Source of the DNA: JAUVKA01 sp964465145
GTDB taxonomy: Bacteria > Bacteroidota > Bacteroidia > Bacteroidales > UBA12481
Reading direction: 5' to 3'
Assembly: GCA_964465145.1 (NCBI GenBank)
Contig: CAYXJR010000057.1
Coordinates: 1 to 29,554, forward strand
Length of the DNA: 29,554 nt
The notes beneath the pieces are model-generated. The model was not told where the DNA came from and did not search any database. It saw only the letters and a program-made list of their open reading frames with translations. The first letter of the stretch is position 1. Every line of letters begins with the position of its first letter. This document shows positions 1 through 7,967 of the stretch, piece by piece. Both the position numbers and the translations under genes were made by a program.

Positions 1-742
1 CAAGTCCAAAGGTAAGCAACAGATGTGCATCGCTTGGATCTGCAACAGTAACAGTCAGGGTGTAATCTTTTGTTGAAATACCATTTGGAGCTGTTATGGT
101 AACAACCAGGGCAGTATCTACTTTAAATGTAAATACTACAGGATCAATTGTCCAATCACCTAAGCAATCATCAGCATCGGTAATTGTCAGATCGACATCT
201 GTCAGGTTTGTTCCGAAAGGAACCTCCAGGGTCCAATCATCTCCCTCTCCTTCTGTGAACATCAGGTCAACATAGTGCTCATCTTCATAGCAGCCCCAGA
301 AAGAGCTCTCTAATTGGATTGATAAAATGTTATTGCATCCGTTCTCAGCTTCGGTGATAGTAACGAAGTACTCAACTGTACAATTTTCATCACCATCATT
401 CCCATGCACAGTAAATGCGACAGGAGTGGAAAAATCATTTGGCGTCGTTCCAGAAACCTGCAAAATAGCAGGATCCTCAGAGTGGGTCAATGAATCCCCA
501 TCGATGGTAAAAGTACCAATAAGATCGAAACTGCCATAAAAATCTTCAGTTCCGAAAGGCACGGTAAAGTCTACAGTCTTAGCAATCGAGTCTACATCGG
601 CGGTATATTCAAAACCCTCCAACCAGACAGAGTAAGTAAGAAGCCTAGGATTACAATCCTGTGCTTGAGTCTTTACCGTAAACCCGAATGTAAGCAACAT
701 AGCAAACAATCCGAGTAACGTAAAACGTAGGTTTTTACTCAT
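1..742 (-). CDS. Secreted beta-sandwich repeat protein (DUF5018-like), partial
   Basis: The minus-strand frame opens at an ATG at 742 and stays open to the window edge, giving about 247 residues with the C-terminus missing. Residues 1-27 form a clear signal peptide (basic start, hydrophobic core, cleavage likely after TQA before QDCNP). Two similar units follow, about residues 34-135 and 136-235. Each has a VPFGT(E/N) turn, a D/G-rich middle and an ending like YFVTITEAE or YTLTVTVAD. This resembles the DUF5018/cadherin-like beta-sandwich repeats of Bacteroidota surface proteins. Cysteines at the start of each unit and in the middles (for example ENC, NGC, WGC, DDC) could form disulfides. The protein is likely exported and surface or secreted. 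A type IX sorting domain, if present, would lie outside the window. The exact function is unknown. The downstream neighbour in the minus direction is not visible. Confidence 0.8.
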   Translation of the reverse strand, partial: MSKNLRFTLLGLFAMLLTFGFTVKTQAQDCNPRLLTYSVWLEGFEYTADVDSIAKTVDFTVPFGTEDFYGSFDLIGTFTIDGDSLTHSEDPAILQVSGTTPNDFSTPVAFTVHGNDGDENCTVEYFVTITEAENGCNNILSIQLESSFWGCYEDEHYVDLMFTEGEGDDWTLEVPFGTNLTDVDLTITDADDCLGDWTIDPVVFTFKVDTALVVTITAPNGISTKDYTLTVTVADPSDAHLLLTFGL

Positions 743-890
743 AATGTTTAAAAATTAAAGTTAAGTATTAGAATTAAAGTATTTCATTTTCATTCCAGGG
801 GAAAGAACATACCTCTCCCTATAATTCCGCTAATTTAGGTATATTATAAATAACTTCCAAAAATAATGGGCAAAAGCAATTGAACGGAAA

Positions 891-2561
891 CTAATATTTG
901 GCCACCAGTGGAATTCGTCGGCCAATACCAAAAGCCTTACTGGAAACCCTGAGAACCGGAGGGGATTGAAAACGCTTATACTCACTGCGGTTCACCAGGC
1001 TGATAATACGGTCAACAAGATCTTTATCAAAACCAGCATCGATGATGTCCTTTTTTGGCTCATTCAACTCAATGAATCGATAAAGGATTTTATCTAGAAC
1101 AGCATAGTCGGGAAGTGAATCGGAATCCCTTTGATCCGGACGCAATTCAGCCGAAGGTGGCTTGTCTATAATATTATATGGTATAACTTCCTTTTGACGA
1201 TTGATAAACCGGGCCAGGAGGTATACATCTGTTTTATAAACATCCCCCAAAACCGACAGGCCTCCGTTCATATCACCGTATAGGGTTGCATAACCTACAG
1301 CAGCTTCACTCTTATTTGAAGTATTCAGCAAAATATAACCCATTTTATTGGAAAGGGCCATCAGAAAAACCCCCCTGGTCCTGGCCTGTATATTTTCCTC
1401 GGTAACATCCTGAGGAAGGCCTGAAAACAAGCTCTTCATCTGATCTTCAACCCCGTCAACTACATTTTGAATTGAAACCAAATCCCATTGGACACCAAGA
1501 GTATCAGCCAATTGAATAGAATCATTTATGGAGTGATCAGAAGAATACTTCGATGGTAATAGTAGAACTCTGACATTATCAGGGCCCAGTGCTTCGGCAG
1601 CCAGGACCAGGGTAAGGGCAGAATCAATGCCACCGGAAAGGCCCAGGGTGGCACGGGAAAATCCCATCTTTCTGAAATAGTCTTTTATACCGAATACCAA
1701 TGCCTTACGGATCATTTCTACCCGATATATGTCGCTGACACTTGAAAAATCATTGCTTAATGACTCATCTCCCGGGGATAAAACCTCCTCAAAGCTATAT
1801 TCCCTGACCTCTTCCTGAAAAGGAGGGAAGCAATCGATCATTTGGCCATCCGGTCCGAAAACCATGGATTCACCATCGAAAATTAGATCTGTATTGGCAC
1901 CTACCTGGTTGGAATAAAAAATGGGCAAATTGTATTTTTTGGCATTTTGAGCCAAAACCAGTTTTCTGTCGTTCAGTTTATTGGCCGCAAAAGGTGAAGC
2001 CGAGATATTTATGATCATATCCGGTCTCTGGCCAATGAGCTCTTCCATCGGTGAAACAGGATATAGTTTTGAGCGGGCGAAAGCATTCTCGACAGGCTGA
2101 TCATCCCAGAGGTCCTCGCAGATTGTCAGGGCAATTCGCTTGCCCCTGAATTCAACAACATTAAAATCGGTGTTCGGTTCAAAATATCGATACTCATCAA
2201 AAATATCATAGGTGGGAAGGAGACTCTTAAACCTTACATCCGTTATTTTCCCCCCATAAAGGAAGTATGCCGCATTAAAAAGGGTTTTCCCCTGAACATT
2301 AGGGTTAATGGCGGGTCCTCCCACGATTATTCCAATGTCATGGCTAAGGTCAGCGATTTTGTGAATAGAGGATAAACAGTTATCTATAAAATCCCTTTGC
2401 TCCAGCAAATCCAGTGGTGGATATCCACAGATTGAAAGTTCTGAGAAGATCACTAAATCGGTTCCTTTTTTTATCCCCTCGCGGATAAAAGATTCCATCT
2501 TGGCCCGGTTGGCCCCGAAATTCGCAATATGATAATTCAACTGGGTAAGAAGGATCTTCAT
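891..2561 (-). CDS. nadE: Glutamine-dependent NAD+ synthetase
   Basis: It catalyses the last step of NAD+ synthesis: ATP-dependent amidation of nicotinate adenine dinucleotide (NaAD) with ammonia released from glutamine. The 556 residues are a fusion of two domains. The N-terminal nitrilase-type glutaminase (about 1-265) has a triad visible as E41 (FSELSICGYPP), K112 (VRFKSLLP) and C148 (TICEDLWDD). The C-terminal NAD synthetase (about 280-540) has the ATP-pyrophosphatase P-loop SGGIDSA at 309-315. Length is normal for this bifunctional form, and no key residue is missing. The start ATG at 2561 begins directly with the beta-strand typical of the nitrilase fold (MKILLTQLNY). It lies 26 bases after the stop of the upstream barrel gene, so the two are probably cotranscribed. 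The gldB gene is divergent upstream; I recall a gldB/nadE neighbourhood from other Bacteroidota. Confidence 0.95.
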   Translation of the reverse strand: MKILLTQLNYHIANFGANRAKMESFIREGIKKGTDLVIFSELSICGYPPLDLLEQRDFIDNCLSSIHKIADLSHDIGIIVGGPAINPNVQGKTLFNAAYFLYGGKITDVRFKSLLPTYDIFDEYRYFEPNTDFNVVEFRGKRIALTICEDLWDDQPVENAFARSKLYPVSPMEELIGQRPDMIINISASPFAANKLNDRKLVLAQNAKKYNLPIFYSNQVGANTDLIFDGESMVFGPDGQMIDCFPPFQEEVREYSFEEVLSPGDESLSNDFSSVSDIYRVEMIRKALVFGIKDYFRKMGFSRATLGLSGGIDSALTLVLAAEALGPDNVRVLLLPSKYSSDHSINDSIQLADTLGVQWDLVSIQNVVDGVEDQMKSLFSGLPQDVTEENIQARTRGVFLMALSNKMGYILLNTSNKSEAAVGYATLYGDMNGGLSVLGDVYKTDVYLLARFINRQKEVIPYNIIDKPPSAELRPDQRDSDSLPDYAVLDKILYRFIELNEPKKDIIDAGFDKDLVDRIISLVNRSEYKRFQSPPVLRVSSKAFGIGRRIPLVAKY

Positions 2562-2587
2562 ATTCGGCCTTTCATTAATCCGATCTG

Positions 2588-3265
2588 TTAAAAAGCCAGA
2601 CCAAGCTTCAACCCTACCTGGTTAATATGAGTATTATCAGCAACAACAGCACCCAGATCCTTAGTAAGGTCAAGAAAAGTATTACGGTATTCAACAGCAA
2701 CAATCAATGACAAATTATTCCCAAATGAATATAATATCCCTGCCTCCAAATGGTATGCAATATTAAATAAGGGTATTTCATCTGTCAGCGGTTCTTTCAC
2801 ATAATTATTATCTGTGGCTGTTGCCGTGGCTTTTGTATTAATCAGACAGTTCAACCCAACATCCGCAAAAATGGTGGTATACCCGACTTCTGCAGAGGTA
2901 AATTTTAATGCCAGTGGGATATCAATATATTGCAATTGATAAGTCATTTTTGTCCCTGGTGCCATCGTATCGGCTCCGGAATTAAAATGTATAACCTGTT
3001 GATCTAGATATGTCAGGCTCCCTCCTGTCTTTTCAATGCTGACACCGGTTGAAAATCCATAATTTTTCTCGAAAAAGTAATCTAATTCCACCCCGGCATT
3101 ATATCCGAGAAAAACCGGACCTGTCTCGTTTTCCTTAACATCAGATTTTAACCAGCTTAAATGAGGGCTGCCTACAAGGCTGAATTTTATTGCTTTAAAC
3201 TGATCCTGCCCCAAAGCATAGCCACCGGTAAGGATCAAAACAAACACCATAATTTTCCTTTTCAT
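2588..3265 (-). CDS. Outer-membrane beta-barrel protein, PorT/OMP_b-brl_2-like
   Basis: A 225-residue protein with a signal peptide (hydrophobic MVFVLILTGGYALG, cleavage near GQ|DQ). Alternating hydrophobic/polar strands follow, ending in VGLKLGLAF with the terminal Phe expected for BAM-dependent insertion. Strand-like segments such as GYNAGVELDYFFEKNYGFSTGV and YIDIPLALKFTSAEVG are characteristic of the small Bacteroidota outer-membrane barrels grouped as 'porin family/outer membrane protein beta-barrel domain'. The cargo or partner is unknown. It sits upstream of nadE in the same orientation. It is divergent from gldB across a short gap of about 70 bases that probably holds both promoters. 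The family call is good; the specific role is not known. Confidence 0.8.
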   Translation of the reverse strand: MKRKIMVFVLILTGGYALGQDQFKAIKFSLVGSPHLSWLKSDVKENETGPVFLGYNAGVELDYFFEKNYGFSTGVSIEKTGGSLTYLDQQVIHFNSGADTMAPGTKMTYQLQYIDIPLALKFTSAEVGYTTIFADVGLNCLINTKATATATDNNYVKEPLTDEIPLFNIAYHLEAGILYSFGNNLSLIVAVEYRNTFLDLTKDLGAVVADNTHINQVGLKLGLAF

Positions 3266-3309
3266 AGTATTTTTGTAAGAATTTTACAATATTAAACGTT
3301 TGCTTAAGG

Positions 3310-3339
3310 CAAATGTATATAATAAGTCATATTATGAAA
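3310..3339 (-). promoter_or_regulatory. Candidate Bacteroidota promoter for barrel gene-nadE
   Basis: On the minus strand TACATTTG (3317-3310) matches the -7 consensus TAnnTTTG. An upstream TTTC (3339-3336) is one base off the -33 TTTG, with an 18-base spacer. The predicted start of transcription would be about 3303, leaving a leader of roughly 38 bases before the ATG at 3265. The upstream element overlaps the start of gldB on the other strand, which is common in tight divergent pairs. Confidence 0.35.
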
Positions 3340-4335
3340 GACATGATCAGAAAAAAAAAGAACGCTTTCGGGATTGCATTGGTCATATTAATTTTACTTT
3401 CAGGGTGCAAGAACCAGGCCAGGCCTGATCATAAGATCAATCGTTTTGATCAGGATCTTTTTAGTCTTACCCTGGCTAAGGACCATGGTGATTTAAATAG
3501 TTTGAAAGCTAAGTACCCTTTATTTTTCCCTCTTTTCTGCTCTGAAATTATTGGAATCGGACCTGACACGGCCAGTGGAGCAGCAGAATTTATAAATCAA
3601 TTTTTAACTGACCCGGTTATACTTTCTGTGAAAGAAACAACAGATTCTGTTTATCCTGATTTACATGATATTGCAGAGAATATCCATATGGGAATCGACA
3701 GATTTGGGGACATTACCTCAAGAAATGATACGGTAAAACTGATTTTCTATATTTCCGGTTTTAACCAGTCATTTGTCAGCTTACCAGGGATTTTGGCAGT
3801 AGGATTGGATAATTACCTTGGGTCTGATGCAATTTATTACCAGAATTTAGCAATTCCCAAATATATCAGGAAAACCATGGATCCTGAGTTTATCGTTGTT
3901 GATGCCGTCAGAGCATGGATTATGAGTGAAATAGAGCCTTCAGGGATGATTAATACCTTACTCGACCACATGATCCACGAAGGAAAGATTCTGTACTTAC
4001 TGAACGAATCTTTTCCAACCAAAGAAATGAACAAAGTTTTTCGTTACAGCAGGGAACAACTGGAATGGTGCGAGGAAAATGAGCGATCCATGTGGGAATT
4101 TATCATCGAAAATGAACTTCTGTACTCTTCTGATCGTTTGCTGATAAGCCGCCTTACCAAAGAAGCACCTTTCATTCGGGAATTCGGACCGGAATCGCCC
4201 GGAAGGGCAGGTAGTTGGCTTGGCTTCAGGATTGTACAAAGATTTATGCAAAAAACCAGCATATCGGCTTCTGAGCTTATAAAGATAGAAGATACTAAAA
4301 CCATCCTATCAGAAAGCCGGTATAGGCCAGGTTAA
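3334..4335 (+). CDS. gldB: Gliding-motility-type lipoprotein GldB
   Basis: A lipoprotein: a basic RKKKN stretch, a hydrophobic helix and the lipobox LLSG|C, so it should be lipid-anchored after signal peptidase II. The body matches the GldB family: an early KINRFDQDLFSL segment, YPLFFPLFCSEIIGIG, then GILAVGLDNYLGSD, IPKYIRKTMDPEFIV, an HEGKILYLLNESFP segment and a C-terminal SPGRAGSWLGFRIVQRFM. In Flavobacterium, GldB is needed for gliding and is associated with the type IX secretion/gliding apparatus; many non-gliding Bacteroidota also keep it. The frame is open from an ATG at 3313, but that start would add an odd peptide. ATGs at 3334 or 3343 place the signal peptide normally, so I chose 3334. 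Divergent from the barrel-nadE pair. Confidence 0.8.
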   Translation: MKDMIRKKKNAFGIALVILILLSGCKNQARPDHKINRFDQDLFSLTLAKDHGDLNSLKAKYPLFFPLFCSEIIGIGPDTASGAAEFINQFLTDPVILSVKETTDSVYPDLHDIAENIHMGIDRFGDITSRNDTVKLIFYISGFNQSFVSLPGILAVGLDNYLGSDAIYYQNLAIPKYIRKTMDPEFIVVDAVRAWIMSEIEPSGMINTLLDHMIHEGKILYLLNESFPTKEMNKVFRYSREQLEWCEENERSMWEFIIENELLYSSDRLLISRLTKEAPFIREFGPESPGRAGSWLGFRIVQRFMQKTSISASELIKIEDTKTILSESRYRPG

Positions 4336-4350
4336 TGGTTTAAGCTTTTT

Positions 4351-4380
4351 TTGAAGGCTCTAATTTAAACTCTATATTTG
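4351..4380 (+). promoter_or_regulatory. Bacteroidota promoter of the superoxide reductase cassette
   Basis: TTG at 4351-4353 (preceded by a T run), a 19-base spacer, and TATATTTG at 4373-4380. This is a full match to the Bacteroidota primary sigma consensus TTTG/TTG-N19-TAnnTTTG. The predicted start at about 4387 gives a leader of about 39 bases to the superoxide reductase ATG. It is one of the two clearest promoters in the window and points to strong expression of the cassette. Confidence 0.7.
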
Positions 4381-4425
4381 AGGAAAATTTGCCTGGATTA
4401 TTTTAAACCCATTAATAAGTAAATC

Positions 4426-4815
4426 ATGTTAAAAAGATCATTAACGTTCCAATGCCAATTATGCGGCAATATAGTAGAATTGCTTCACGTTGGAGGTGGA
4501 ACCCTCAGTTGTTGTGGGCAGAACATGAAAGTCCTCGAGGAAAGTACTGCCGATACTTCTACAGAAAAGCACGTCCCATTTATTGAAAAAACAGCAGCCG
4601 GATACCGGGTCAAGGTTGGGCAAAACCAGGATCACCCCATGATGGATACCCATTACATTCAATGGATTGAATTACATACTAAAAATGCTGAATACAGGGT
4701 TTTTCTGAACCCGGGTGATCAACCTGAAGCAGATTTTCCCATTGGGCATAGCCAGGAAGTAACAGGGTCCAGGGAGTTTTGCAATCTCCATGGACTCTGG
4801 AAGAGTAGCAAATAA
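4426..4815 (+). CDS. dfx: Desulfoferrodoxin-type superoxide reductase (2Fe-SOR)
   Basis: It reduces superoxide to hydrogen peroxide without releasing oxygen, taking electrons from rubredoxin; cytoplasmic. All ligands of both iron centres are visible in the 129 residues. Centre I (desulforedoxin-like) has C10, C13, C29 and C30. Centre II (the catalytic site) has H49, H70, H76, C119 and H122 in the motifs EKHVPFI, DHPM, THYIQW and FCNLHGLW. The catalytic E47-K48 pair is also present. Positions match the Desulfovibrio enzyme within one to four residues. It is first in a run with ferritin, rubredoxin and a flavodiiron protein, its natural partners. A clean promoter lies just upstream. Confidence 0.96.
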   Translation: MLKRSLTFQCQLCGNIVELLHVGGGTLSCCGQNMKVLEESTADTSTEKHVPFIEKTAAGYRVKVGQNQDHPMMDTHYIQWIELHTKNAEYRVFLNPGDQPEADFPIGHSQEVTGSREFCNLHGLWKSSK

Positions 4816-4895
4816 AACTAGCCCGAACCGCTGGTTGCTTAGAAAATAAAAAATAATTATTTGTTGTTTTATAATTTAACCTTTAAGTTAATATT

Positions 4896-5405
4896 ATGAT
4901 AAGTAAAGTGATGCAAGATGCTTTAAATAAGCAAATTAATGCCGAAATTTGGTCGGCATACCTGTATTTGTCCATGTCCGCTTATTTCGATGATAATAAT
5001 CTGCCAGGCTTTGCCAACTGGATGAAGATTCAGTGGCAGGAAGAAATTTCCCATGCCATGAAAATGTTTGATTATGTAAGTGGGCGGGGTGGTCGCGTCC
5101 TTCTCGAGCCCATTGCCGGGGTAAAAACGGACTGGGCGGATTCTATTGAGATATTTAACGAAACGCTGGAACACGAAAGAAAAGTCAGTGGGTTAATAAA
5201 CAACCTGGTTAACGTTGCTATCAGTGAGGCTGATCACGCAACAAATAATTTTCTGCAATGGTTTGTTGCAGAGCAGGTTGAAGAGGAATCCACCGCTGAA
5301 AATTTGTTGGTGCAACTAAAAATGATCAATGGATCCGGGCATGGTATGCTTATGCTCGACAGGGAATTATCACAGCGTATCTTTGTTGACGCCACAAAGA
5401 AATAA
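4896..5405 (+). CDS. ftnA: Bacterial non-haem ferritin
   Basis: Stores iron as ferric mineral in a 24-subunit cage, oxidising Fe(II) at a ferroxidase centre. The 169 residues show E17, Y24, E50, H53, E94, Q127 and E130, the same positions as in E. coli FtnA, so both the diiron A/B sites and the extra site are intact. No haem-ligand Met typical of bacterioferritin was recognised. It lies 80 bases after the superoxide reductase gene and 8 bases before rubredoxin. The gap upstream holds only a weak promoter candidate (TTG at 4835, 19 bases, then TTATTTG ending at 4863). The gene may therefore be read both from the upstream promoter and on its own. Its presence limits free iron and so Fenton chemistry from the peroxide made by the superoxide reductase. 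Confidence 0.95.
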   Translation: MISKVMQDALNKQINAEIWSAYLYLSMSAYFDDNNLPGFANWMKIQWQEEISHAMKMFDYVSGRGGRVLLEPIAGVKTDWADSIEIFNETLEHERKVSGLINNLVNVAISEADHATNNFLQWFVAEQVEEESTAENLLVQLKMINGSGHGMLMLDRELSQRIFVDATKK

Positions 5406-5413
5406 GAAGAAAA

Positions 5414-5578
5414 ATGGATAAATTCAAATGTCAATCATGCGGGTATGTTTACGACCCTGACCAAGGGGATCCAATGAGTGGGATTGCCCCCGGCACCTCT
5501 TTTGAAGATCTCCCTGAAGACTGGATATGTCCACTTTGCGGAGTGCGGAAAACAGAATTTATTAAATTGGAGGAGTAA
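5414..5578 (+). CDS. Rubredoxin
   Basis: A 54-residue cytoplasmic electron carrier with one iron bound by C6, C9, C39 and C42 in the motifs KCQSCGYVYDP and WICPLCGV. The conserved aromatic framework (Y11, Y13, F30, W37) and the DPDQGD...GIAPGTSFEDLPEDW core are all as expected, so the gene is complete despite its small size. The ATG at 5414 lies 8 bases after the ferritin stop. A purine-rich AAGAAGAAAA stretch precedes it and may help ribosome binding. The flavodiiron gene starts 12 bases after its stop. It is the likely electron donor for both the superoxide reductase and the flavodiiron protein in this cassette. Confidence 0.96.
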   Translation: MDKFKCQSCGYVYDPDQGDPMSGIAPGTSFEDLPEDWICPLCGVRKTEFIKLEE

Positions 5579-5590
5579 GCAGATTATTGG

Positions 5591-6775
5591 ATGAAAGCTA
5601 TTGAAGTTAAAAAAGGGATCTACTGGGTTGGAGCCATCGACTGGAATCTCAGAAATTTTCACGGATATCTTACCCAAAGGGGTTCCTCCTATAACGCCTA
5701 TCTTATCATAGATGAAAAAATCACACTTGTAGATACGGTGAAGGCACAATTGACAAGTGAGATGATGAGCCGTATCTCCTCTATAATCGACCCGGCAAAA
5801 ATCGACTATGTAGTCTGCAATCATATTGAGATGGACCATTCAGGAGCCCTTCCCGCAATAATGGAGCTGGCTCCATCTGCCTTGGTTATTGCATCGTCGA
5901 AAGGAGTAACCGGCCTTAAAGAGCATTACAGGCAAGAATGGAATTGTAAGGCTATGGAATCGGGTACTATTCTGAACCTTGGTAAACGAAACCTACATTT
6001 TATCCTGACCCCCATGGTCCATTGGCCGGATAATATGATTGGCTATCTGGCTGAAGATAAAATCCTATTCTCAAATGATGCCTTCGGACAGCATCTGGCA
6101 TCCTCAGAGAGGTTTGATGATGAATTTCCTTTGGATATTGCCATGATGGAAGCCAGGAAATATTATGCCAATATTGTCCTGCCCTATTCAAAACAGGTCG
6201 AGAAGGCCCTGGTAGCCGCTTCCGGCCTCGATATTGATATCATCGCCAACAGCCATGGTATAATATGGAGGAAATATGTGAAAGAAATCCTGCATGCTTA
6301 CCATGAATGGGCCGCGAATGAGGTAGGGAAAAAAGCCCTTATCATTTACGACACTATGTGGCATTCCACTGAACAGATGGCCATAAGCATCCAGGAAACT
6401 TTTGAGTCTTTGGATTACAAGACAGAATTATTAAGCCTTCAGCACAATCATATATCTGATATTATGACCCATGTGATCGGGGCTGAGTACATTTGTCTGG
6501 GATCGCCAACATTGAACGGCCGTATGCTACCTTCCATGGCAGCATTCCTGACCTACCTGTCAGGGCTTGCTCCGAAAAACCGAAAAGCAATTGTATTCGG
6601 CTCTTATGGTTGGGGTCCAAAAAACATCGAGGAGATGAGCCAGGAGTTGGAGAAAAACGGATTCGAAGTGATTGCCCGGGAAAAAATTAAATATGTGCCT
6701 ACTCAAGAATCTCTGGATGAAATGAAAAAAAGGCTGAAAATTGTTATCCTGAGCCGAGCAGTAAAAGTATTTTAA
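5591..6775 (+). CDS. Flavodiiron protein (rubredoxin:oxygen/NO reductase)
   Basis: Reduces O2 to water and/or NO to N2O using electrons from rubredoxin; cytoplasmic. The 394 residues have a metallo-beta-lactamase-like domain (about 1-250) with diiron ligands H78-x-E80-x-D82-H83, H144, D163 and H222. These are nearly identical in position to Desulfovibrio gigas ROO. A flavodoxin domain (about 255-394) follows with the FMN loop IIYDTMWHSTEQMA and a second loop GSPTLNGRMLP. It is class A, with no fused rubredoxin or flavin-reductase module, which fits the separate rubredoxin gene just upstream. Its stop codon overlaps that of the convergent amidohydrolase gene by four bases. Substrate preference (O2 or NO) cannot be told from sequence. 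Confidence 0.95.
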   Translation: MKAIEVKKGIYWVGAIDWNLRNFHGYLTQRGSSYNAYLIIDEKITLVDTVKAQLTSEMMSRISSIIDPAKIDYVVCNHIEMDHSGALPAIMELAPSALVIASSKGVTGLKEHYRQEWNCKAMESGTILNLGKRNLHFILTPMVHWPDNMIGYLAEDKILFSNDAFGQHLASSERFDDEFPLDIAMMEARKYYANIVLPYSKQVEKALVAASGLDIDIIANSHGIIWRKYVKEILHAYHEWAANEVGKKALIIYDTMWHSTEQMAISIQETFESLDYKTELLSLQHNHISDIMTHVIGAEYICLGSPTLNGRMLPSMAAFLTYLSGLAPKNRKAIVFGSYGWGPKNIEEMSQELEKNGFEVIAREKIKYVPTQESLDEMKKRLKIVILSRAVKVF

Positions 6776-7956
6776 CCTGCTGTCATTATATCCACTGCAA
6801 AAAATGCCATTAATCCCATACCAGTTATCAGAGCCTCTTCGTTCACTTCGAAGCGGGAATGGTGTACAGGGTAATTAATGCTCCGATCAGGAAACCCCGT
6901 TCCCAAACGATAAAAGCTTGCTGGTATAATTTGGGAATAGCGGGCAAAATCTTCCCCTGTCATTCTTAATTCCAACTCTGCTACCATATTTCCTCCCAGA
7001 TATTCAGAGGCAGCTTGAGTCAGCCTGCCAGTAAGATACTTGTCATTTACCAAGGCCGGATAACCATTAACAATATTACACTCTGCCTTCCCTCCCATTG
7101 ACAGGGCCATTCCATTAACCAAACTTTCAATTTCTTTCAGGGCCCTGGATCTCCATTTTTCATCCATGGTCCTGAAAGTTCCTTCGAGAAAGGCCTTTTC
7201 CGGGATAATATTCGTGGCACCCCGGGCATCAAACTTTCCGAATGACAGGACTGTTGGCACATGTGATGGTGCCTTCCGGCTAACAATTTGCTGTAAACTG
7301 ACAACCAGATGACTGGCAATCAAAACCGGATCCACCAGATTATCAGGCATGGCAGCATGACCACCGGTACCAGTCACTTCAATGTAAATCTCATCGGTTG
7401 ATGCCATATATTGACCGGAACGGAAGCCAACTTGACCTGCCGGCAACTCAGGAAATACATGTTGACCAATGATATAGTCCGGTTTGGGATTATCCAGGAG
7501 TCCGGACTTAAGGATAATTTCAGCTCCGCCCGGAAGCAACTCCTCCCCGGGTTGAAAAAGACAACGTATTCGTCCGGGGAACTTATCCTGGATATCTTTC
7601 AGGATCCTTATTGTCCCCAGAAGTGAAGAAGCGTGAATGTCATGTCCGCAGGCATGCATAACCTCTGGATGCTGAGAAATAAAAGGAAGATCCGTTTTTT
7701 CTTCAATGGGCAATGCATCAATATCTGCCCGAAGCACAAGGTATGGGCCGTCACCGATTCCTTCCAGGTCGACATACAGGCCTGTTCCCGCTATTTCCCT
7801 GGGGTTAAGGCCCCAGTCATTTAAAATATTTCTTATATATGCCTGCGTTTCATGCTCTTTAAAGGATAACTCAGGATATTGGTGAAGTCTTCTCCGAATA
7901 GCCAGAATCTCTGGATAGTATTTTTTTGCCAGGCTTGAAATGGTTTGCTTATCCAT
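6772..7956 (-). CDS. M20-family amidohydrolase (N-acyl amino acid/hippurate hydrolase type)
   Basis: A 394-residue zinc (or manganese) peptidase-family amidohydrolase, removing acyl groups from N-acylated amino acids or similar amides; probably cytoplasmic since no signal peptide is seen. The M20D signature is clear: IRRRLHQYPELSFKE at the start, metal ligands C103 and H105 in HACGHDIH, the catalytic/metal pair E138-E139 in QPGEELLPGG, H166 in GQHV, and a C-terminal VHHSRFEVNE histidine. The lid domain region begins near FRSGQYMAST. The start at 7956 is supported by alignment to the family's usual N-terminus. It follows the large outer-membrane protein gene by 11 bases, so the two are probably one transcript. 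The true substrate is unknown; hippurate, IAA-amino acid and aminoacylase activities are all known in this clade. Confidence 0.9.
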   Translation of the reverse strand: MDKQTISSLAKKYYPEILAIRRRLHQYPELSFKEHETQAYIRNILNDWGLNPREIAGTGLYVDLEGIGDGPYLVLRADIDALPIEEKTDLPFISQHPEVMHACGHDIHASSLLGTIRILKDIQDKFPGRIRCLFQPGEELLPGGAEIILKSGLLDNPKPDYIIGQHVFPELPAGQVGFRSGQYMASTDEIYIEVTGTGGHAAMPDNLVDPVLIASHLVVSLQQIVSRKAPSHVPTVLSFGKFDARGATNIIPEKAFLEGTFRTMDEKWRSRALKEIESLVNGMALSMGGKAECNIVNGYPALVNDKYLTGRLTQAASEYLGGNMVAELELRMTGEDFARYSQIIPASFYRLGTGFPDRSINYPVHHSRFEVNEEALITGMGLMAFFAVDIMTAG

Positions 7957-7967
7957 GATCAGGACAA

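Noticed and set aside
327..539. 70-codon plus-strand frame
   Set aside because: It is antisense to the secreted beta-sandwich gene, whose own frame has a signal peptide and repeat structure; the plus frame shows no domain.
858..865. TATTTTTG (minus strand) as promoter for the secreted repeat protein
   Set aside because: No TTG/TTTG at the proper distance, and the leader would exceed 100 bases.
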